15,639 nucleotides of DNA from Hyphochytrium catenoides. Lineage: Eukaryota > Sar > Hyphochytriomycetes > Hyphochytriales > Hyphochytriaceae. The position numbers and the translations under genes are program-made. The stretch's first letter is position 1. Each line of letters opens with the position of its first letter. Below are positions 9,706-15,639 of the stretch, one piece after another. The stretch is taken from positions 1-15,639 of the forward strand of contig FLMG01003672.1 in the NCBI GenBank assembly GCA_900088475.1, read 5' to 3'. The notes under the pieces were generated by a model, which was given only the letters and a program-made list of their open reading frames with translations, ran no database searches and was not told the DNA's origin.

Positions 9706-12028
9706 ATGTCTTCAGTCGTGGCGACAGTCCTCATCGTGGTTATTGTGCTCATCTTCTTGATGGTGAGCCTGTTCCTGTCCACTTTTGTCGTGAGAGAGAA
9801 GGAGGTTGTCATCATTGAGCGCTTTGGAAGATTCCACTCTCAACTAACGGCTGGGGTCCATTTTGTCATTCCCTGGGTGGACTGGCCGCGGGTAAGTGAT
9901 CCCGCCAACCCTATTTGATAACTGGTCAAGGACCCCGGCTAACAAGTACTTTCTAATAGCGGTACACCTTCCGGTACACTGTCACCAATGACAGAGGTTT
10001 TACAGAGCTCATTGAGAAAAAGCACCAGTCAAGAATCTCAACGCAGAATGAAGTTCTTGACTTTCCACGCCAGTAAGGCTGCCTTGCCGCCGCAGCTATT
10101 TACAGCCTCACCCCGTATCATGTCGCTTACAAACTTGACTCTCTCACACAAATAGGAATGTCATCACAAGGGACAATGCAATGATATTTCTTGATGCGGT
10201 AGGGTGACCCACATTCTGTGCAACCCACCTCTCTTCATCTTGTGCTCTTGTTCTTGTCTCTATCAGCTGCATAGTCTCCTTGCTTATATTCTGCGTGGCG
10301 TCCACTTTTTGGATGTCGATGGCTCGGCCCTATTCCTTATGAGAGTTGAAGGTAACAATCTCTTAACTGATAAAGCCGTCGGCCTAGGTTCTTTCTTACC
10401 GCATTGTGAGTCCAAAGACAATGATCTACTCGGTGGCCAACCTGCCAAACATGCTGTCCAAACTGCTGCAGGCACAGGTATAATGAGGAGCTCAAGTAAC
10501 ATTTAGTTCTGATACCTCCCCTCTTACTTATCGCTTACTCTTCGTGGTTACCAATCTTTGCTCTCCACATCTCTTCTTCTCTTTCGTTGCTGCCAACGTC
10601 TCTTGTTCCTCTCTGTAATGGCTTTGTCTTGATATTCTTTTTGAGATGCACGAATAACGTCCCCTCACTCTTCAAGATCCGCAATGTTGCTGGGCTGCTA
10701 GACGTGGACCAAATTATTGAAGACACCGCAGCAATGGATCGCGTCTCAGGCCTTATGGATGCCGCTGCAGCCCAGGTAGGGTGGCGGTCAGTTAGGGGCG
10801 ACCATGAGAGGGGAACTGGTTTCGGCGAACGTGGGGAAATAGAGCAGAGGAGCGTGACAGTGGTGCGAAAAAACTTGAAAATAGGGGCGGACGAGCGTTG
10901 GACAGACCAATGCAGCTTACATGCTCTCCCCCTAACAGTTATGTCTACTTTCCCTGTTGTTGGTCTTCCCTTTCGCTTCCGCTCGTACTGTTAGTGGGGC
11001 GTAAAGGTTGAATTCGTGAAGATCCAGAAGGTGGAGGCCGGCGGACTGAGCCAGGTGCTGGCGCAGAAAAAGCAAGCAGATTTGAATAACAAGGAGGTGA
11101 TCATCAGCGCGAAGTCAAAGAAACAGACAGGAATTATAGATTCCGAGGGTAACAGAGATAGGATGATTAGAGAAGCAGAGGGAGAAGCACAGCAGGCGAT
11201 CTCGCGAGGTATGGGCCTCATAGGACTGTGCTTTCTCTCTTTCCTCAGTAGTATGTCTTCCTGTTTTTCGCGAGCATTATCTGCGATCCTCCTCTGGTGG
11301 GTACCGCGTTTCGTGCGTACCCTTACCTTTAGCTTTGTTTGCTTGAGCATGCTCTTCCATTGTGGCTGGATGAAGAAAGTGACTTTGTTCTGTTGTTATG
11401 CAGCGCGAGGACAAGCACAGGCCGTTGTGAACGCTGCCACCGCTGAAGCGAAGAGTGTGAAAGAGGTAGCTAGTTTATTCCGCTTTGACGTCTTCTTATC
11501 TTTTCTTCTCCCTGCGTCTGAGCCTATATCGCACTAAGTACTTATCAATGTCCTCGTCTGCCACAGATTGCACGAGTGGTAGCACGGTATGGAGAGAATC
11601 CTACCAATTACCTTCTTGCACTCAAGTACATGGACGCACTGAAGAAGATTACCCAGCAGCCGAACACCAAGGTGAGTAGATTACTCTTTCCTCCCTTTGG
11701 CGCTTGATTTTAGGCTTATGCACTGTTCCACCGACCTTTCTTGGCAAACGCCTATTCTCAGTTTTCTGTGTCCGGCCATCTGCCTTGCGGTTCCACTCGT
11801 TGCCTTATCCTCCGTCTTTCTTCTTGATCAGAAGTCGAATGATAGCTCCATTCCCCCTTCTGCTCCACCTTTGTCATATTTCATATCCCATTCTTCCCTC
11901 ACCCATTCTTTGTATTTTCCTCCTTTGTCTAGATCTACTTCCTGCCGTACCAGACAGCTCTGGTGCAGACCTTACAGAATCTGGGCATCAATACCGTACT
12001 TCCTCCTCCTCCTGCTCCTAAAGCGTGA
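9706..12028 (+). CDS. SPFH/Band 7 (stomatin-like, slipin) membrane protein, 9 exons
   Basis: Exons: 9706-9891, 9960-10072, 10156-10198, 10388-10477, 10677-10775, 10995-11208, 11404-11465, 11567-11671, 11933-12028. All joins keep frame and give 335 residues ending at TGA. An N-terminal hydrophobic segment (about 4-29) is followed by VVREKEVVIIERFGRF, the typical entry to the SPFH domain, which spans about 28-200. Clear family blocks are GVHFVIPWVD (50-59), STQNEVLDFPRQ (about 89-100), VITRDN (102-107) and WGVKVEFVKIQKVE (178-191). An Ala/Glu-rich coiled-coil region (REAEGEAQQ, AEAKSVKE) follows. The C-terminal block NPTNYLLALKYMDALKK (from about 280) fits the SLP-2/paraslipin side of the family. 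Such proteins oligomerise on the inner face of membranes and scaffold proteases and lipid domains. The TM segment begins almost at residue 1 with no presequence, so a mitochondrial location is not shown. Confidence 0.93.
11209..11403 (+). other. Stop-free in-frame intron 6 of the SPFH gene
   Basis: The intron runs from GTATGG to TTATGCAG and is 195 bases long, a multiple of three. It contains no stop in the frame entering from exon 6, so the flanking exons stay in frame if it is retained. The insert would be about 65 mostly hydrophobic residues with Cys and Trp, placed inside the Ala/Glu-rich coiled coil. Family alignment (ISR joined to ARGQAQA) strongly favours removal. Confidence 0.75.
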
Positions 12029-12973
12029 TATAAGGCCTGGCAGGGGGAGACTACGGAAGAAGCGATGGTAGTGTACACTAGTGGTGGCGCAAAAGAAAGC
12101 AGACAGCCAAGGAGAAGAGCGCGAGGAGGCCCTTGAACTCCTATACAATGTGTCTATCACACAAAGAAAACCCTAAGGAGACTTTATTTTGTAGACCTGC
12201 TCGCCTAGCCACTGCACTCTCTTTGCCTTTTCTTCTCTTCAATTGCTAATCTCTCCCCTTCCTATGACAGTCCCTATCTCTGCTAGACGTCTCCCTTCTT
12301 GCGTGGAGAACTTGGCAGTGGAGAAGGTCAGGACAATAGTTAGGCTCTAACGTCATTCCCTCTTGGGACCCTTGAGGCAAATTTTAGACGCGGCACCTGG
12401 GCTCAATTTTTTGCCGCAATTGGCCGAAAGCGCACCAACTCCACTTCTTCAGGAAGTTTAGTCACTCAACTATTGGCGCTCATAAGCTTCTATGTGTCAT
12501 TGTACCTGTCTACCGGTTTATCATAGACATAGATAACTACTTCTTCCAATGAACGCATGAACGGATACACACTCTCCGCAGTTGTTGAGTATAATGATAC
12601 TAAAGTCTGCTAATTGCATAAAGATAGGGGTAAGAGGTTGGGAGACTGAAGACCAGCGCAGAGATTTCCTTGACCTCAATTTCTGAGATATAACAAGGCT
12701 CACGCAGATTAATAATAATGAGGGAGACGTGGGAGAGAGATATGCAGACATGAAGGGACGGCCGGATAGGGAGACGGGTACATCAGGAAGCGTAAAGCGC
12801 AGCAAGATAGGGACGAGATAGACCACGAATGAGGGAACCTAGAGAAAGGCAGCATATCCTGAAAAGAGAAATCGCTGCCGTGTGAAGAAATAATAGGGAG
12901 ACGGGGTAACAGAAGAACAAAGAAAGCTCTAAAGAAAGAAACAAGAGTGGCAGCAGTGTCCGGTGCACCCTAT
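12029..12973. other. Intergenic gap between convergent genes, no gene seen
   Basis: This holds the 3' UTRs of the SPFH gene (+) and the acidic-protein gene (-). The ORFs in it are short and pyrimidine-driven. I found no AATAAA downstream of either stop, no tRNA-like boxes and no repeat beyond short purine-rich runs between 12,720 and 12,960. Confidence 0.6.
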
Positions 12974-13765
12974 TCATGAGAGGAAATCGTCCAAGTAGTC
13001 ACCATCGTCTTCATCGCTTTCCTTATCGCTGGCTCCTGTCTCCTTAATAGGGTCCTGCGCAGTGCGAAGGATTGTAAAGCTACTATCCCACGTTGTGGTG
13101 TCAGTCTCTTCTGCTTCCTCGCGTTGCTGTTCCTCTTGCTCTTCCTCTTCCTCTTGCTCTTCCTCTTCCTCTTCCACCTCCTCAGCCTCGTCCAAATCTG
13201 AGTCTACCTCATAGCCAAAGCCATAGTCTTCCTCATTGCTCTCCTGTCTCCCAGCATTGATCTTGTTTACCTCTATCTCTGCTGCACTGCGCGCTTGGTC
13301 CAATATCCCTCCCTTGTTTAGAATTTTCTCTCTGTCTTCCACTTGGAGCCATCCAACATCCATAAACTCCTGTCTGTCTACTCTTCCATTCTGCTCTCGT
13401 TCTTCCTCAAAAGAGTTGATCCTTCTCCTTAATCTTCTTCGTAGCTTTGAGGAGAGGCCTACAGGGACGCCGCTTGAAGGGACCGACGTTGTCCACACAG
13501 TCGGTTCAAACTCGAAGATGTGGGCTTCGTGGAAGACAATGCTCGTTCTCCGTTTCTTAGCGAGAGGACTGGAATGGTGAGCATCCAGGCAATGACTGGG
13601 ATTACATAGCTCCGTTGGAGAGCGAGAAGGTTGCTGCTCTCTCTGTTGTTGTGCATCTCCTTCTTTCTTGTCTATCGCGGCAGAAAGAAGCTCGAGAGAC
13701 ATGCCCTCGCAAACCTTTTCGCCCAGTTCTTCTTTCACTTTATCTTTTAGAGACTTCAGCACCAT
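12974..13765 (-). CDS. Acidic, probably nuclear protein with CSRNP_N-like motif
   Basis: From the ATG at 13765 the frame gives 263 residues to the TGA at 12974, with no intron inside. Residues 1-33 are an amphipathic helix (LKSLKDKVKEELGEK). A basic KKRR (70-73) leads into a conserved-looking block: a V-x-F core (77-79), FEFEP (84-88), SVPSSGVPVGL (94-104), then RRRLRRRINSFEEER (109-123). The order of a hydrophobic strand, an SVPS-G-G-L turn and a basic helix is reminiscent of the N-terminal domain of CSRNP/AXUD1 nuclear proteins. I could not align it, so the assignment is tentative. A Glu tract (about 197-220) and an acidic end (SDEDDGDYLDDFL) follow. The ATG sits directly after a CCAAG that could be an acceptor, with a long CT tract upstream on this strand. 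The true N-terminus may therefore lie in an upstream exon. Confidence 0.7.
   Translation of the reverse strand: MVLKSLKDKVKEELGEKVCEGMSLELLSAAIDKKEGDAQQQREQQPSRSPTELCNPSHCLDAHHSSPLAKKRRTSIVFHEAHIFEFEPTVWTTSVPSSGVPVGLSSKLRRRLRRRINSFEEEREQNGRVDRQEFMDVGWLQVEDREKILNKGGILDQARSAAEIEVNKINAGRQESNEEDYGFGYEVDSDLDEAEEVEEEEEEQEEEEEQEEQQREEAEETDTTTWDSSFTILRTAQDPIKETGASDKESDEDDGDYLDDFLS
13138..13180 (-). repeat. Hexanucleotide-like repeat encoding the poly-Glu tract
   Basis: CTTCCT/CTTGCT units on the plus strand encode runs of Glu broken by Gln in the acidic gene. The tract is in frame and purine-rich on the sense strand, so its length may vary between strains. Confidence 0.8.
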
Positions 13766-13954
13766 CTTGGCGGAAGACCCATAAAGATGTGACACCCAGC
13801 GTGAGAGAGATAGTAGAGAAAGAGAGGGAGAGAGAAAGAGAGAGAGAAAGAGGCAAAACAGAAGAGATCTGTCCGTCTGGGATGACGGTAACCCACCCCA
13901 ATAAGTGTTTGACTTCTCAGTAGCAGTTCAGAGGAGACCGAGCAAGAGGGAAAG
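13766..13954. promoter_or_regulatory. Short bidirectional promoter region with GA/CT tract
   Basis: Only 189 bases separate the start codons of the divergent acidic (-) and small basic (+) genes. A GA-rich tract (about 13802-13852 on the plus strand) lies nearest the minus gene, where it reads as CT. It could be a promoter element, or the polypyrimidine tract of a 5' intron ending at CCGCCAAG before the ATG at 13765. No TATA box was seen. Confidence 0.45.
13802..13852. repeat. GA microsatellite between divergent genes
   Basis: An imperfect (GA)n run with AAA and TAG interruptions on the plus strand, equivalent to (CT)n on the minus strand, directly upstream of the acidic-protein start. Confidence 0.88.
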
Positions 13955-14248
13955 ATGTTAGCGCTGGTGCTAGACGGTTGGAAAGAGAAGGCTGATGCAA
14001 GAGGAAGGGCTAAGAAGAGTCCAGCAACAGGTCTGGAGCGGAGAGACGTTGCCTTCTTTCTTCGAGAGACCAAAGAGCTTGCGAATGGCGATAAGATGAC
14101 CTTTCAGCCGGGCTCGGTGGCGTTCAAGTTCTTGGTGCCGGAGCGAGTGCGAAAGCTCTCTTTCCGGTTGATGAGTGATGGCAAAGCTGTCACACATCCT
14201 GCCTCAAGTCATAACCTTGGCTGTGGTGCGGTCTGCCTAGTTTCTTGT

Positions 14249-14317
<69 letters not shown>

Positions 14318-14775
14318 TTCTTACTCTCTTTCACCTCTATCCCATTTATCCCCTTCCTGTATCTGTCTCTCTCTCTTTCGCTCCCGGACTTTTCTCTCCG
14401 TGTGGCGACTCCTTTGCCTTCCTCCTTCATCGCTTCCACTCTTTCTCTTCTCATTGTGGCTCTCTCTGCCTCTCTTTCTCAATAGAAAGAGTCCAGAATC
14501 GAGCCAGACATAATCCAGTCCACAAGCCAACTGTAAGAGTCGTTAACGTCCAGCCTTCCGAATGTTTCGCTTCGTTACCTCTTATCTTTCCTCAAAGCTC
14601 TACTTCTTTCTAAGGAGATTCGGACGGAAAGGAAACATTCAGCCCTCGAAAGGAAAGCAAAATCAGCCGTTATATAGTCGCTAACGTGAAGGGTTTACCT
14701 CTTCTTCCTCAGCCATCACAAGCAAAGAAGATGAATTCACGGACGAAGAGAGAAGAGGAGAAGAAGGAACATTGA
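13955..14775 (+). CDS. Small basic protein of unknown function, 4 proposed exons
   Basis: The proposed exons are 13955-14174, 14486-14532, 14615-14668 and 14713-14775. They join in frame to 127 residues ending at TGA. The first exon is the best supported: the ATG follows an in-frame stop, and residues 32-72 (from VAFFLRETKELANGDK through FKFLVPERVRKLSFRL) read as real protein. The later pieces are short, strongly basic and helix-like (IRTERKHSALERKAKSA, then AKKMNSRTKREEEKKEH). This would suit an RNA-binding or nucleolar protein, but that is inference from composition. Donors are weak in introns 1 (GTGATG) and 3 (GTTATA), and good in intron 2 (GTAAGA). If intron 3 is not spliced, the frame ends at TAG 14675-14677 with 109 residues. 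I do not recognise the family. Confidence 0.42.
14250..14320 (+). repeat. CT microsatellite inside an intron
   Basis: Nearly pure (CT)n with two TTT interruptions lies inside the proposed first intron of the small basic-protein gene. Further CT-rich sequence runs from there to the acceptor at 14481-14485, and the whole region serves as an unusually long polypyrimidine tract. Confidence 0.92.
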
Positions 14776-15526
14776 CCGTCAGCAGTGGCCGACAGTGCCC
14801 TCATCCCATCGGGATCCCCACCATTAGAAGCCTCGCTGGTCGAGAACTCGGTTCTTCTTCAAAGAATGGCGGACAATAGATGTCTTTTCCCATAGATTTA
14901 CACAGCAGCAGGCAGTCATCGGCTTTTTTTATGACTCCTCCTCCATCATTAGTGGCAGGGGTCACACACATATTGTACTGATCAAGGAGAAGAGTTCAAA
15001 GACAGCAGCAGAAGTTTATTCTTGTCCTCATACTACTCTTTCTCTCAGCTTATTCTTCTCTATTAACTATTCATAACAGGAGGTGTGTTGTTGTCATCAT
15101 CATCATTATTCTCCTAATCCTTGCTCTCTGCTCATGATAATAGGCTGCCGCTGATATTATTGAGCAGCACCACCATCCATCAAGTCTCTGCCACCATTGA
15201 TCGTCAACCTTCTTATCTACTAGCACACACTTGGAAATCTTCATGTTCAGTCACAATAGCCCAGCGCGCAATAAGAGGCAGCAGGATGATGATGCCTCTA
15301 TCTCATTCTGCTGCTGGTAATAGAAGATGATCAACATTTGCATGCCCCACTAGTGCCCCATCAATCATTCTGATCCTTGTTTGCCCCCAACGCCGTTAGC
15401 CGCTTATAGCCGTTAGGCTTCTCAATACCGTTATTCTGGCCCCAGTGACTGATGATCTGACGATCTGACGATCTCCTCTCTCTTTTCCTAGTTTTCTCTA
15501 TTATCTCCTCTTTCTCTCTTTCTCTT

Positions 15527-15566
<40 letters not shown>

Positions 15567-15601
15567 GCTCTCGCGCTCTCTCTCTCTCACATACATCCTC
15601 A

Positions 15602-15639
<38 letters not shown>
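14776..15639. other. Repeat-rich right flank, no gene recognised
   Basis: Low-complexity ATC/CAT and CAGCAG runs, then pyrimidine-rich sequence. The only ORF above 60 codons (15121-15330) begins with a non-ATG codon and has no family signature. Three tandem copies, the last partial, of the 8-base unit GATCTGAC lie at 15454-15474, and two GCCGTTAG copies lie near 15400. No AATAAA was seen after the stop at 14775. Confidence 0.6.
15529..15639. repeat. CT microsatellite reaching the window edge
   Basis: Two main (CT)n blocks (about 15529-15562 and 15604-15639) are separated by TTTCTTGCTCTCGCG-type interruptions and CACATACATCCTCACTCTG. The second block runs off the end of the window, so its full length is unknown. 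A looser pyrimidine tract begins near 15475. Confidence 0.92.

Noticed and set aside
10267-10351. Exon-like frame in SPFH intron 3 (ALFLMRVE) ending at a good GTAACA donor
   Set aside because: It looked like the missing strand of the SPFH domain. However, its exit phase does not fit the next exon and it adds extra residues. The acceptor GCCTAG at 10387 gives VLSYRIVSPK in the correct phase and completes the domain without it.
10991-11350. 119-codon minus-strand ORF opposite SPFH exon 6
   Set aside because: It is a shadow of the SPFH coding exon, which has strong family support on the plus strand.
13756-14073. Minus-strand ORF with a signal-peptide-like start and an ASAF motif, like a complex-plastid targeting leader
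   Set aside because: It overlaps the better coding frame on the plus strand, has no good donor before the CT tract, and ends without a mature domain. The targeting-like look is probably coincidental.
14209-14613. Several ORFs of Ser-Leu or Arg-Glu repeats on both strands
   Set aside because: They are translations of the (CT)n microsatellite inside an intron.
1-15639. CRISPR array, insertion sequence, bacterial operon, tRNA or rRNA
   Set aside because: No spaced direct repeats, no transposase-like protein, no tRNA B-box and no rRNA-like conserved stretch were seen. All clear genes are intron-containing eukaryotic genes.

Overview
This is nuclear DNA from a unicellular eukaryote. The coding signal is broken into short exons joined by GT-AG introns of about 44 to 380 bases, with pyrimidine-rich 3' ends and branch-point-like CTAAC/CTGAC/TACTAAC motifs. 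There are no bacterial-type operons or ribosome binding sites. TAG, TAA and TGA all appear as stops, so the standard code fits. Long CT/GA microsatellites recur. This suggests a protist with intron-rich genes and CT-rich introns, such as a cryptophyte, an alveolate or a chlorarachniophyte. I cannot fix the lineage from this sequence alone.

Layout: 1-3392 is gene-poor, with only weak, unplaced ORFs. 3393-6081 (+) is a seven-exon gene for a 347-residue TPR co-chaperone-like protein that resembles the TPR half of FKBP-type immunophilins but has no isomerase domain. 6534-8154 (-) is a two-exon gene for a single-pass membrane protein with a cytoplasmic double zinc ribbon and a long Ser/Glu/Arg-rich tail. 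9706-12028 (+) is a nine-exon gene for a 335-residue SPFH/stomatin (slipin) protein and is the best-supported gene here. 12974-13765 (-) encodes an acidic protein with a short motif resembling the CSRNP/AXUD1 N-terminal domain. 13955-14775 (+) is a proposed four-exon gene for a small basic protein. 14776-15639 is repeat-rich and ends in a CT microsatellite.

The genes alternate in strand (+, -, +, -, +). This gives two convergent pairs (TPR/zinc ribbon, SPFH/acidic) and two head-to-head pairs (zinc ribbon/SPFH, about 1.55 kb; acidic/small basic, 189 bp). They do not form a recognisable pathway and look like ordinary neighbouring nuclear genes. I reconstructed exons by hand from splice signals, reading-frame phase and family resemblance. 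In the TPR and SPFH genes all exon joins preserve frame. Items to check first are a possible alternative last exon of the TPR gene, the membrane-plus-double-zinc-ribbon architecture, a stop-free hydrophobic intron in the SPFH gene, and a possible 44-base intron in the last gene.
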